Source: Planctomycetota bacterium (GTDB lineage Bacteria; Planctomycetota; Brocadiia; Brocadiales; Brocadiaceae). From it: a stretch of DNA of 64,000 nucleotides. Under the pieces are notes generated by a model. The model had not been told where the DNA came from and did no database searches. It saw only the letters and a program-made list of their open reading frames with translations. The first letter of the stretch is position 1, and every line of letters starts with the position of its first letter. The stretch is taken from positions 1 through 64,000 of the forward strand of contig JAHFOY010000005.1 of NCBI GenBank assembly GCA_023261485.1, given 5' to 3'. A program made the translations under genes and the position numbers. Positions 7,409 through 15,824 of this stretch are shown here, piece after piece.

Positions 7409-10274
7409 TGTGGCCTTTCGTAATTAGATTTGCACGTTGGTTCATGCTTCCATATAAATAGGGTTTCAGATATTGCCCGGTATAGCTTTTCTCTGTCCGT
7501 GCTATTTGTTCCGGCGTACCGCATCCAACAACATATCCTCCCGCATTGCCGCCTTCAGGTCCCAAGTCTATAATATAATCGGCAGACTTGATAATGTCCA
7601 GATTATGTTCCACGATGATTAAAGAATGTCCTGCCCCAACTAGTCTCTGAAAGCTGGTAAGCAATTTTTGTATGTCATCCATGTGAAGACCGATGGTGGG
7701 TTCATCAAAGATAAAGAGAGTCGTGTCGGTGTTTTCCTGCGCCATAAAAGATGCGATCTTGAGTCTTTGCGCCTCGCCTCCAGACAGGGTAGTGGCGGGC
7801 TGGCCTAACCGCAAATAACCCAATCCGGTATCCTGAAGAAATTTCAATCCCCTGGTAATCCTGGTTGATTCGCGGAAGAATATAATGGCCTCATCCACGG
7901 TCATTTCGAGGACCTGGTGGATATTTTTGTTTTTATATTTTACATCGAGCACCTTTTTATTGAACCGTTTTCCGTTGCATTTGTCACACGTGACGTAGAT
8001 GTCTGCAAGGAATTGCATGTCGACACGGATGTAGCCGGCGCCCTCGCATTGTTCACATCTGCCGCCGACCACGTTGAATGAAAAAGAACCAACGTTCAGA
8101 TTGTGCATCCTTGCGTCCCGCGTTGAAGAAAAGAGTTTTCGAATCTCATCAAATACCTTTACATATGTGATGGGATTTGAACGGGGAGTACGCCCAATTG
8201 GAGATTGGTCTACAAGAATAACATCATTGATAAGCTGTATGCCTTCGATACTTTCATACTTTCCGATAAATCCCGAGTATCCTTCCTTCTTCTTTTTGAT
8301 AGCGCCATAGAGGGTGTCTTGTACGAGTGTGCTTTTGCCTGACCCGGAAACTCCCGTTACACATATTAGCATATTAAGGGGAAATATGACATCTATGTCT
8401 TTTAGATTATTTTGCGATGCCCCTTTTAATACAATAGCATTGTCGGTTGGCTTTCTCCGTTTAGAAGGTGTTTTGATTGCCTTACTGCCTTTTAGATACT
8501 GTGCCGTGAGAGAGCCGTTGCGTGCGGGTAAATCCTTAAATGAACCATGATAAACAACAGTTCCCCCGTTTTCACCTGCGCCAGGTCCAAGATCAATAAC
8601 CTCATCAGCAGACTTGATGACCTCCTTATCGTGCTCCACAACAACAACGGTATTTCCAATGTCCCGTAATCGTTCGAGTATCTGAATCAACCTGTCCGTG
8701 TCCCTTGAGTGGAGTCCAATACTGGGCTCATCAAGGATGTATAGGGTATTTACCAGCGAAGAACCCAGCGACGTGGTAAGATTGACTCTCTGAGCCTCCC
8801 CTCCGGAAAGTGTGCGGGTCATCCTGTCCAGGGTGATGTATTCCAGGCCTACCTTGATCATATAGCCTAATCGCTTTTGGATTTCTTGCAAGAGCAAATG
8901 GGCAATGTTTTTTTCATAATCAGTCAGTTGGAGTTCCCCAAAAAATCGGTAGGCCACATCGATCGTCATGGTGCAGATATCCGAAATATCCTTGCCGCTA
9001 ATCAGGACGTTCAGCGCCTGAATTTTCAGCCGCTTTCCGTTGCAATTCTGGCATAGGGTGTATGCCCGGTATTTACTCAAAAACACACGGATATGCATCT
9101 TGTATTTCCGCTGTTCCAGCCATTGAAAGAAGTCATAGATGCCGCAGAAATCTTCCGTGCCTTCCAGGATCAATTTTACCTGTTCCTTTGTCAGCTTGCG
9201 GAATGGGACGTTTAAGGGAATATTGTATTTGGAGGATGCCTTTTTAAGCGATTCATACATCGAAGAGTACGTGGGCGTATTCCACATGGCAATAGCCCCA
9301 TCGCTCAAAGACTTCTCTTTATCAGGAATGACGGCGTCCATGTCAATATCAATCGTGTGACCAAAGCCCTGGCACTTGGGACATGCGCCAATCGGGTTAT
9401 TAAATGAAAATAATGCAGGGACAGGTTCCGGGTACTCAATCTTACAATAACTGCAAAAGAATAGTTTGCTATATTTGAGTTCAATCCACGGCGAACCTTG
9501 TATAGTGATAGGATTACCCTGTATAAGCACGTCTTTTTGAATAGTAGATTCCTGTGGGATATTGTATACAATACATAAATGCCCGGAGCCCAGACGATAC
9601 GCCGTTTCCAGGGCGTCCACGAGTCGTTCCTTGATGACATCCTTAACGACCAGACGATCGACAATCCCGGAAACAGACCTTGCAGAAAGGATATCTATAT
9701 TATTTTCGGATGTGATATCTACGATGTTTTCATCAACCAGTATTCTCACCAACCCGCGTTCTTTGATGAGATTGATTTGATTTTGACCCGAAACTTTCTG
9801 GCTGACGGTAATGGGGAATGTAACTAAAAATTTTGTGCCTTCAGGTAACGACAGGACGGTATCAACGATATGTGAAACCGTATCTATCTGCACATGTCGT
9901 TTGCAGGAGTTGCAATAGGTCTTGCCAATCCGGGCAAACAACAAACGCAGGTAATCGTTGATCTCTGTGGCAGTCCCAACGGTGGAACGCCGGTTTTTGA
10001 CAGGGTTTTTCTGCTGGATGGCTATTGCAGGAAGAATGCCCTCGATGTGGTCGACGTCCGGCTTATCCATCTTTTCCAGAAACTGGCGTGCATAGGCAGA
10101 AAAGGATTCTATATACCGTCTTTGCCCCTCTGCAAAGAGTGTATCGAATGCAAGGCTGGACTTGCCCGATCCGCTGACACCGGTAATCACCACCAGTTTT
10201 TTATGGGGGATTTCAATATCGATATTTTTTAAATTATGCACCCGTATGCCACGGGCAATAATAGACTTCTTCAT
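7398..10274 (-). CDS. uvrA: Excinuclease ABC subunit A
   Basis: UvrA is the damage-recognition ATPase of nucleotide excision repair. The 958-aa product has two ABC ATPase modules: Walker A GVSGSGKSSL and GVSGSGKSTL, two LSGGEAQR signatures, and Walker B regions LYILDEPSIGLH and LFIFDEPTIGLH. Two zinc-finger segments are present (CSYCKIEYP...CPKCQG and CEQCEGAG...CDKCNGK). I start it at the ATG at 10274 (MKKSIIARGIRVHNLKNI), where UvrA homology begins. An upstream in-frame start at 10430 would add 52 residues encoded by palindromic and dispersed repeat DNA. No clear Shine-Dalgarno precedes 10274. Confidence 0.96.
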   Translation of the reverse strand: MKKSIIARGIRVHNLKNIDIEIPHKKLVVITGVSGSGKSSLAFDTLFAEGQRRYIESFSAYARQFLEKMDKPDVDHIEGILPAIAIQQKNPVKNRRSTVGTATEINDYLRLLFARIGKTYCNSCKRHVQIDTVSHIVDTVLSLPEGTKFLVTFPITVSQKVSGQNQINLIKERGLVRILVDENIVDITSENNIDILSARSVSGIVDRLVVKDVIKERLVDALETAYRLGSGHLCIVYNIPQESTIQKDVLIQGNPITIQGSPWIELKYSKLFFCSYCKIEYPEPVPALFSFNNPIGACPKCQGFGHTIDIDMDAVIPDKEKSLSDGAIAMWNTPTYSSMYESLKKASSKYNIPLNVPFRKLTKEQVKLILEGTEDFCGIYDFFQWLEQRKYKMHIRVFLSKYRAYTLCQNCNGKRLKIQALNVLISGKDISDICTMTIDVAYRFFGELQLTDYEKNIAHLLLQEIQKRLGYMIKVGLEYITLDRMTRTLSGGEAQRVNLTTSLGSSLVNTLYILDEPSIGLHSRDTDRLIQILERLRDIGNTVVVVEHDKEVIKSADEVIDLGPGAGENGGTVVYHGSFKDLPARNGSLTAQYLKGSKAIKTPSKRRKPTDNAIVLKGASQNNLKDIDVIFPLNMLICVTGVSGSGKSTLVQDTLYGAIKKKKEGYSGFIGKYESIEGIQLINDVILVDQSPIGRTPRSNPITYVKVFDEIRKLFSSTRDARMHNLNVGSFSFNVVGGRCEQCEGAGYIRVDMQFLADIYVTCDKCNGKRFNKKVLDVKYKNKNIHQVLEMTVDEAIIFFRESTRITRGLKFLQDTGLGYLRLGQPATTLSGGEAQRLKIASFMAQENTDTTLFIFDEPTIGLHMDDIQKLLTSFQRLVGAGHSLIIVEHNLDIIKSADYIIDLGPEGGNAGGYVVGCGTPEQIARTEKSYTGQYLKPYLYGSMNQRANLITKGHNEI

Positions 10275-10568
10275 AATTTTATAAAATCTACCAGCCACAG
10301 AGGTCACAGATATTTTTTTCTCTGTGTTCCCTGTGGCTAATTTAGAATCGTTGTCTGTCATTCTGAGGGAGTGAAGCGACCGAAGAATCCCAATTATCGA
10401 ATTCCAAGACATTAAATATAAGATTTTCACACCCCATTCTCAAGATAATTCTATGACTGTCGCTGGACAAGGAAAGAAGCCCAAAACCCCAAAAATGGTT
10501 TGACAAATACAATGGGTTTATCAATAATGCTAATTGGAAAAGGCATGGTCTTTTATAGAGGAGTAGAT
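10275..10568. repeat. uvrA upstream region with palindrome and dispersed repeat
   Basis: An imperfect 18-bp inverted repeat lies at 10293-10310 and 10321-10338 (arms beginning AGCCACAG and ending CTGTGGCT). Next to it, a TGTCATTCTGAG unit (from 10356), followed by GTGAAG and GAAGAATCCC, resembles repeats near 46607 and 49377. The uvrA promoter must also lie here, but no convincing -35/-10 pair was found. Confidence 0.55.
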
Positions 10569-10754
10569 ATGCAGACAGCCAAACAAGAGGTGCACGAGAT
10601 TCTCAACCGTTTGCCAGAGGATTGTTCTTTAGAGGATATTCAGTATCACCTTTATGTCCTTCAAAAGATTGAATGTGGTCTAAAAGATGCAGAAGGGTGA
10701 GTTTATACGCAGGAAGAAGTTGAGAAGATGATGGCAAAATGGCTCGAAAAATAA
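10569..10754 (+). pseudogene. Antitoxin remnant interrupted by an in-frame TGA
   Basis: The ATG at 10569 follows a GAGGAG ribosome site. The frame reads MQTAKQEVHEILNRLPEDCS, then DIQYHLYVLQKIECGLKDAEG, the pattern of small RelE/ParE-partner antitoxins. A TGA at 10698-10700 stops it. The same frame then continues VYTQEEVEKMMAKWLEK to a TAA at 10752. The stop sits where this family usually has arginine, so a single CGA-to-TGA change explains it. Without it the product would be 61 aa. The adjacent toxin gene is also truncated, so the module is judged decayed. Confidence 0.7.
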
Positions 10755-10861
10755 TTTGGTCTCATGAAGCTGCTGCTGATCTCAAAGCACTTGCAAAATT
10801 TATTTATAAGTCAGTATATCCTGCACGATGTCTATACTTCAAAACAGAATTATGTATGTAA
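10739..10861 (+). pseudogene. Truncated RelE/ParE-type toxin remnant
   Basis: This frame overlaps the 3' end of the antitoxin remnant, as is usual for such pairs. It reads MARKIIWSHEAAADLKALAK and FIYKSVYPAR before losing similarity and stopping after 40 codons. Full-length toxins of this family are about 90-100 aa. The first ~28 residues match the N-terminal helix-strand pattern; the catalytic C-terminal part is missing. Confidence 0.6.
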
Positions 10862-10958
10862 TGCGGAAATAAACGAGTTGGCTATTGTTGTAAGGGAGAA
10901 GAAAACGAAACGCAGAACTATCCCATTAAATTTTCAACAATAAAGGAGTGTTAATGAA

Positions 10959-11489
10959 ATGAACACTACCGAAAAACTTTCACTGTTTACGGGTATTGCA
11001 ACAGGAATATTAGTTTGTATAACAGGATTTTATACTTTTTATACGTATCGTATGGTTTCCATTATGAAAGAAACTTTTCTGCTAGAAAGGCGTCCTTATA
11101 TCACATTGGAAAATATAAAAGTCGTACAAGGGAAAATCTAAGATTCTAGTGATACGGGAATTCAGATAGAGTTAATCTTTAAAAACGTAGGAAAAGTATT
11201 AACCAATTATACAGTAAAATCTATTTTAGTCATTATTGATGATAAAACGGTGACTAATCCGAATTTTAAAAATTTGGGAGGCAGCATTTTCCCTGAAATA
11301 TCTACAATATTTGGATACCCACCAATTAAAACTGACATACCAAAAATACCTCTAAAGGGAGTAATAGATTATACAATAGAATACAGTAGTGTTCCTGAAG
11401 ATACTTGTTATACTTCACATAAAAAGATTGAGATTTTAGTTGATAACGTACAAACAAAATGGACTTTTTTGGAAGAAAATGAAACTTAA
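10959..11489 (+). pseudogene. Membrane-anchored hypothetical protein gene with an internal TAA
   Basis: The frame from ATG 10959 to TAA 11487-11489 would encode about 176 residues: one membrane helix (about 8-31, LSLFTGIATGILVCITGFYT) and a soluble beta-rich domain containing LIFKNVGKVLTNYTVKS and IDYTIEYSSVPEDTC. A TAA at 11139-11141 (codon 61) interrupts it, yet the frame is open on both sides. This indicates a recent nonsense mutation, a sequencing error, or a decayed gene. An AAAGGAG site lies upstream of the ATG. No family was recognised. Confidence 0.6.
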
Positions 11490-11746
11490 GGCGAGGACGC
11501 GGGGTCAGTAGAGTGCATAGTGGCAGGTACTGTTCCTTGATTTTCAAAAGAAACGACGGCAACAGTAGATAACACAGGGTTTTGTGGCATCCTAGGATTT
11601 GCTTGGATTTCTTCAGAGGGGGTCTCTCCATGCTGCCCTTTCGATTCCCAATTCCATAGGTAGTGGCGGCACTGCGCAAAGCCTGGAACGTCATGTGAAA
11701 TCAGTCCCATTTAGAAAATAAAAGGCAAAGAAAGAGAGGTGTAAAA
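11490..11746. other. Intergenic region with an unexplained minus-strand open frame
   Basis: A 74-codon minus-strand frame (11486-11710) has normal-looking composition (CRHYLWNWESKGQHGETPSE) but no recognised domain. It overlaps the end of the preceding plus-strand remnant. It may be a fragment of a larger decayed gene. The ribosome site for the DUF433 gene lies at its right end. Confidence 0.3.
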
Positions 11747-12001
11747 ATGAATGAACGAATCGTCATAGATCCGGAAATACAACATGGCAAACCGGTAATT
11801 CGAGGGACTCGCGTTCCTATTGCTCGTATTGTCGGCGGACTTGCGGGTGGCATGACAAGGGAAGAGGTCATGCAAGAATACAAAGTAACATCGGAAGATA
11901 TTGATGCTGCTCTCGGCTACGCCGCAGAACTTATTGAAACAGAGGAATTCCATCCGCTGCCTATGCCCGCAGGAGAAGGTCATGCGCTTTCTGATAGATG
12001 A
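11747..12001 (+). CDS. DUF433 domain antitoxin
   Basis: This 84-aa protein has the typical DUF433 sequence: IVIDPEIQHGKPVIRGTRVP, then IVGGLAGGMTREEVMQEYKV and a helix-turn-helix-like C-terminal part (SEDIDAALGYAAELI). DUF433 proteins are antitoxins of type II modules (VapB45-like) and usually sit before a DUF5615 PIN-like toxin. Here the next gene starts inside this one with a 20-bp overlap, consistent with a coupled module. Both genes appear complete. Confidence 0.88.
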   Translation: MNERIVIDPEIQHGKPVIRGTRVPIARIVGGLAGGMTREEVMQEYKVTSEDIDAALGYAAELIETEEFHPLPMPAGEGHALSDR

Positions 12002-12344
12002 GGATTTGCCGCGCTCGATTCGAGATTTGTTTCATCGGTATGGACATGAAGCAGTGGATGTGCGGGACATAGGGTTTCGGGGAAGTAAAGACCACCGGAT
12101 TGCAGCTATGGTTCAAAGCAAAGGGTTATGTTTGGTGACCGGAGATTTCGATTTCTCGAATGTTCGCAATTATCCACCTGAAAAATACCCAGGAATAATC
12201 GTTCTCAAACTTCCGAGAACAGCAACAGCATCTTTCATCCTCAACTTATTAGAGAGCTTTTTGCAGCAAGAAGAACTCATAGTCAAGATGCCCGGCAAGC
12301 TGGCAATAGTGGAACCTGGTCGAATTAGAATACGAACCGCTTAA
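11982..12344 (+). CDS. DUF5615 PIN-like toxin
   Basis: This 120-aa protein starts at ATG 11982 after an AGGAGAAGG ribosome site inside the antitoxin gene. Its sequence MRFLIDEDLPRSI, HEAVDVRDIG, DHRIAAMVQSKGLCLVTGD and DFSNVRNYP matches the DUF5615 (Mut7-C-like, PIN fold) family. Acidic residues D6, E7, D8 and the later D residues would form the metal site of a ribonuclease. A longer frame from 11901 exists, but its first 27 residues are antitoxin shadow. RNA cleavage is inferred from the family. Confidence 0.87.
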   Translation: MRFLIDEDLPRSIRDLFHRYGHEAVDVRDIGFRGSKDHRIAAMVQSKGLCLVTGDFDFSNVRNYPPEKYPGIIVLKLPRTATASFILNLLESFLQQEELIVKMPGKLAIVEPGRIRIRTA

Positions 12345-12427
12345 ATGAGGAATATATTGAAAAAGCCAAAAAGGATGCAGATAAATTCTTTCGGACAATC
12401 TCGTCAAGTTAACGACTGTTTCTCTGT

Positions 12428-12892
12428 TTAAGGTAATACAAATTCGTGTTCAGGATGTTTGACGCATAGCACCGGGCAGGGGGCCTTTCTCACGACCTTT
12501 TCTGCCGTACTCCCCAGAAGCGCATGGGAAATTCCTGTCCGGCCATGTGTAGCAATGGTTATCAAATCTATGTCATATTTCTTTGCAGTCTTGATGATTT
12601 CCAGGAAAGGCGTTCCCCGCATGACGATGTTTTCAACCTTTATCTTCTCAAGAAAACGCTTGGGTATGAGGTGATGGATATTCTTTTTGGCGTCCCGTTC
12701 CATGTCTTCGTATATTTTTGATACCGGATAGGTCATTCCTCCCGTTCCTATGGGAATGTTCAGCTTTGGAATCACGTGCAGGACGTAAAGTTTCGCCCCG
12801 CGTTCCGCGGCAAAATCCAGGGCGTACTTTAAGGCATGTTTAGCATTGACTGAGAAGTCCGTGGGAAATAGAATTCTTTCAATTTTAATCAT
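12428..12892 (-). CDS. Universal stress protein (single UspA domain)
   Basis: This 154-aa UspA-fold protein begins MIKIERILFPTDFSVNAKHAL and ends with the ATP-binding signature ATHGRTGISHALLGSTAEKV, i.e. G-2x-G-9x-G-S/T, so it is of the ATP-binding subclass. It lies in a region rich in stress genes (Hsp20, a second Usp, the GH57 enzyme). It is transcribed alone with about 190 bp upstream. Confidence 0.92.
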   Translation of the reverse strand: MIKIERILFPTDFSVNAKHALKYALDFAAERGAKLYVLHVIPKLNIPIGTGGMTYPVSKIYEDMERDAKKNIHHLIPKRFLEKIKVENIVMRGTPFLEIIKTAKKYDIDLITIATHGRTGISHALLGSTAEKVVRKAPCPVLCVKHPEHEFVLP

Positions 12893-12989
12893 GACATCAA
12901 CTCCTCAAAAGGTGAATCGTAAATAGGGATTTTGGTTGGCAGTTCTGCTTACAGTTGAAAGCAATGAGATAACAGAAATCGAAGCTGAG

Positions 12990-13030
12990 GAGTTGAGAAG
13001 TTAAGTTTTCCTTCTTGGCTTCTCAACTTC
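12990..13030. repeat. Palindromic intergenic repeat
   Basis: Perfect 9-bp arms GTTGAGAAG (12992-13000) and CTTCTCAAC (13019-13027), with imperfect extension outward. It lies between two minus-strand genes. It may act as a terminator for the gene at 13083-13619 or be a dispersed palindrome; there is no strong T tract. Confidence 0.45.
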
Positions 13031-13082
13031 CCAACTTCCGTATAGTTTTTCCGGGCTTTCACGACACAGCGAATACGGTTTT

Positions 13083-13619
13083 TTAATCCGCTTGTGTATC
13101 ACGCCTCCACTCTACACGCATAAACTTTGCATTCTCGTGTTTTTTGTATTCCACTTTGCCGCTGTATGCCTTGAACAGAATAGACCCTATACGCTGAGCC
13201 AGTTTGGCTGAGGTGGTAAGTATCTCGATCTCGCCTTTCTTTTCGTTAATCTTCATAATCCTTTTTAAAGGGTTATATGTCTTCGAACGCGCATCCTCGT
13301 TGTGAATCAGATTCAAAATCTCCTGTTTGTGCTGTTTCAGGAAATCGCCCTTCAGCGTCACGACGCCGTTCGGGACGTTTTCCTTTGTCTTCTTACATGC
13401 CGGGCAAGTTACCCAGTTGATGTCTTTCAATTTCTTTTTCTGTTCGTAAAGTTTTGCATCGAGGAACCATTTTTTGTTGTGATAAACGGCCGTGCAATCC
13501 TTACAAATAGCAATCCCCGTAAGTCCCTTCCCCTTCGGTGGCATATATGGATCGTTCTCTGCATAAACTTTATCTCTTTTATGTGATGGTCCATACCCAA
13601 TTTCTCTTGGCACTTTCAT
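13083..13619 (-). CDS. BCAM0308-like / NMD3-like zinc-binding protein
   Basis: The 178-aa product has two CxxC knuckles, CKDC (AICKDCTAVYHNKKW) and CPACKK, resembling the zinc-binding segment of BCAM0308/NMD3-type proteins. A C-terminal part (EILTTSAKLAQRIGSILFKA, KFMRVEWRRD) looks like a small RNA- or protein-binding domain. I prefer ATG 13619, which has AAAGGAG upstream. A TTG seven codons earlier contains that ribosome site. The function is unknown; family members are often found near heat-shock genes, and here hsp20 is the upstream neighbour on the same strand. Confidence 0.65.
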   Translation of the reverse strand: MKVPREIGYGPSHKRDKVYAENDPYMPPKGKGLTGIAICKDCTAVYHNKKWFLDAKLYEQKKKLKDINWVTCPACKKTKENVPNGVVTLKGDFLKQHKQEILNLIHNEDARSKTYNPLKRIMKINEKKGEIEILTTSAKLAQRIGSILFKAYSGKVEYKKHENAKFMRVEWRRDTQAD

Positions 13620-13721
13620 TCTTCTAATTTCTCCTTTCAAAAGACACGATTAAAACTCCCCGCAGGTATTTACGGCGGATCATTCCGGGTTTTATAACCT
13701 GTTGGCGACATTCACAAATTT

Positions 13722-14162
13722 TCAACTTACCTTTACCGGAATTTTCTTCATTTTTGATTTTTCCGATTTTGGCAAGATAATCTCAAGTATCCCTTTCTTA
13801 TATTCAGCTTTCACCTGGTCGAATTTCACCGATGCAGGTAATCCAACGGACCTGGAAAAACTTCCGTAGCTCCTTTCTATAAAGTGATAATTCTTTCCCT
13901 TCTCTTCCTTTTCGGACTTCTTTTCACCTTTAATCGTTAAGGTGTCGCCGCTGATCGAGATGTCAATATCTTTCGGTTCAATTCCAGGCACTTCTACCTT
14001 TACAAGGATGTTTTCTTCTGTTTCTGAAACATCCAGAGGAGTCACCAAACCCATTTCTGCGGCGGCTCCCCTTCTCGTAAAACTCTCAAAGAGCTTGTTC
14101 ATCTCGTCCCTGAACGAACCCAAACCAGGTAAGTACGGCCATTTCATCATTTCGGATGACAT
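13722..14162 (-). CDS. Small heat-shock protein, Hsp20 / alpha-crystallin family
   Basis: The protein (146 aa from ATG 14162, behind GGGAGGG) has a helical N-terminal region, the alpha-crystallin domain with VTPLDVSETEENILVKVEVP and FSRSVGLPASVKFDQVKAEY, and the A-x-x-x-x-G-[IVL] signature YKKGILEIILPK. It is an ATP-independent holdase. A longer frame from 14207 adds 15 residues with no better start. It lies just downstream of the GH57 and DUF4912 genes on the same strand. Confidence 0.93.
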   Translation of the reverse strand: MSSEMMKWPYLPGLGSFRDEMNKLFESFTRRGAAAEMGLVTPLDVSETEENILVKVEVPGIEPKDIDISISGDTLTIKGEKKSEKEEKGKNYHFIERSYGSFSRSVGLPASVKFDQVKAEYKKGILEIILPKSEKSKMKKIPVKVS

Positions 14163-14209
14163 ATAGTTTCCCTCCCTTAAAAATACACGATAAAATATTT
14201 TTCCCATTG

Positions 14210-14236
14210 TAGAGACAGGTTTAAAACCTGTCTCTA
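14210..14236. repeat. Palindrome overlapping the GH57 stop codon
   Basis: Arms TAGAGACAGGTTT (14210-14222) and AAACCTGTCTCTA (14224-14236) form a 13-bp perfect stem. On the minus strand its first three bases are the TAG stop of the GH57 gene, so it may serve as its terminator. A near copy (TAGGGGCAGGTTT arms) is at 50483-50507. Confidence 0.65.
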
Positions 14237-15820
14237 CTGATAAACATGATAATCAATGTCCGGAAATATATTGTCTTTGCCTTCTATATCGGAAAGCCAT
14301 GAGGCGTCGATATTGTCGGTTTGGATATCGTCATACAGCCTGGTAAAACGGAAGAGGTGTTCTTTGGTCCTCTTTACTGCGTATTCTACCATGGTGCCGG
14401 TCTTCATAATAAATGCCCAGTCGCTGCTCTGTGCGAGCAGGAGTTCCCTTGCGGCCTGGTTGAGCGCCCGGTTTTTTAGAGCATTTCCGTTTGTATCCGA
14501 AAATTTTTGAGACAATTCTACCATACGTTCAGCCGCTTTGTGAAGGTGTCTGTAAATCCAATCGTTGCTGTCGTTCAGCCAATACTCATTATATCCTTTA
14601 TATCCCCAACTCGAAAGAGAGGGCGTAGAAACCTGATTAACGGGATACATTTCGAGGTATTCCATCGGGTTAATCAGCGATATGGTTTTCTGGTCAAAGG
14701 CAATCTTCCTGAACAGGAAATTGATCCAGTCAGGGCCTTCGAACCACCAGTGGCCGAAGAGTTCCGCATCGTAAGGCGCAACAACAATTGGTTTCCGATC
14801 CATGACCGAGGCAAGGTGTTCAACCTGTTTCTCACGGTTAAACATAAAATTTCCCGCATGTTCGGCGGCTTTATCCAGCGCCCTTTCCGGAGAGTAAGGT
14901 TCTTTGTGATCCGTCTTGCCGGTAATCCGGTAATATTTGATGCCGATGTTGGTACGCTTGCCGTCTCCATGGAGATACGGCCTGATGTAGTCATAATCAA
15001 GGTCGAATCCTACGTCGCGGTAAAAATCACGATAGGAAAAATCACCCGGATACCCTTCCTTTGAGCTCCAGACCTGCCTGGAAGATTCCATATCCCTGCC
15101 AAAGGCGGCTACGCCTGTCGGACAGTAGATGGGTGCATAAATGCCGTATTTCGGCCTCGGGGAGGCAAACAGAATCCCATGTGTTTCAGTAATAAAGAAA
15201 CGAATACCGGCATCCTTAAGCAGTTGGTCTACGCCAGGCTCATAGGCGCATTCGGGTAGCCATATTCCACGCGGCCTTCTGCCAAAATGTTTTTCATAAT
15301 GTGCTGCCGCAACATTGATCTGCGCGCGCATGGCATTCACATTGTTGTTCATAAGGGGCAAATAACCATGAGTAGCCCCGCAGGTTATCACCTCCAGCTT
15401 GCCCATATCCTGGAATTTCTTGAAGGCGTGGATGATATTTCGATGATATTTTTCTGCATAAACGTATCTGGCATTGGTAAAATGCTTATAATATACCTGC
15501 GCAAGGCGGTTGAATTCTGGTTGATGTTTTGTCCTTTCGATCTCTTTTTCCGAAAGCTGGATTCGCTTTTCAAGATAGCGAATATAGCGGGATTGTAAAA
15601 GTTCATCGGTAAGCATCGAAATCAGCGGCGGGGTCAGCGACATGGTTAGGCGGAAATCGATACCTTCGTCGGTCAGTTTGTCAAAGACGTCGATGAGCGG
15701 AATGTAGGTTTCGGTAATAGCCTCAAAGAGCCAGTCTTCTTCCAGAAACTCGCGGTATTCCGGATGACGGACAAACGGCAGGTGTGCATGCAAGATTAAT
15801 GACAGGTAGCCTTTTCCCAT
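14234..15820 (-). CDS. Glycoside hydrolase family 57 1,4-alpha-glucan branching enzyme (DUF1957)
   Basis: This 528-aa GH57 protein has the (beta/alpha)7 barrel markers: LILHAHLPFVRHPEY (motif 1), GATHGYLPLM, the nucleophile E190 in IWLPECAYEPGVD, and the acid/base D351 in APYDAELFGHWWFEGPDW. A DUF1957 helical domain follows, with SSWGYKGYNEYWLNDSNDWI and the C-terminal helices (about 410-500). This layout is that of bacterial GH57 branching enzymes, which make alpha-1,6 branches in glycogen. It overlaps no gene but starts 4 bp after the DUF4912 gene, so the two are co-transcribed. Confidence 0.9.
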   Translation of the reverse strand: MGKGYLSLILHAHLPFVRHPEYREFLEEDWLFEAITETYIPLIDVFDKLTDEGIDFRLTMSLTPPLISMLTDELLQSRYIRYLEKRIQLSEKEIERTKHQPEFNRLAQVYYKHFTNARYVYAEKYHRNIIHAFKKFQDMGKLEVITCGATHGYLPLMNNNVNAMRAQINVAAAHYEKHFGRRPRGIWLPECAYEPGVDQLLKDAGIRFFITETHGILFASPRPKYGIYAPIYCPTGVAAFGRDMESSRQVWSSKEGYPGDFSYRDFYRDVGFDLDYDYIRPYLHGDGKRTNIGIKYYRITGKTDHKEPYSPERALDKAAEHAGNFMFNREKQVEHLASVMDRKPIVVAPYDAELFGHWWFEGPDWINFLFRKIAFDQKTISLINPMEYLEMYPVNQVSTPSLSSWGYKGYNEYWLNDSNDWIYRHLHKAAERMVELSQKFSDTNGNALKNRALNQAARELLLAQSSDWAFIMKTGTMVEYAVKRTKEHLFRFTRLYDDIQTDNIDASWLSDIEGKDNIFPDIDYHVYQ

Positions 15821-15824
15821 ATGA

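Noticed and set aside
10275-10430. N-terminal extension of UvrA by 52 residues
   Set aside because: The DNA is palindromic and repeat-derived, and UvrA similarity begins only at the ATG at 10274.
10698-10700. TGA as selenocysteine or recoded codon in the antitoxin
   Set aside because: No selenocysteine insertion structure is visible, the toxin partner is also truncated, and no other gene in the window needs TGA recoding.
11486-11710. 74-codon minus-strand ORF as a gene
   Set aside because: No recognised domain, no clear ribosome site, and it overlaps the end of a plus-strand remnant; left as an unexplained open frame.
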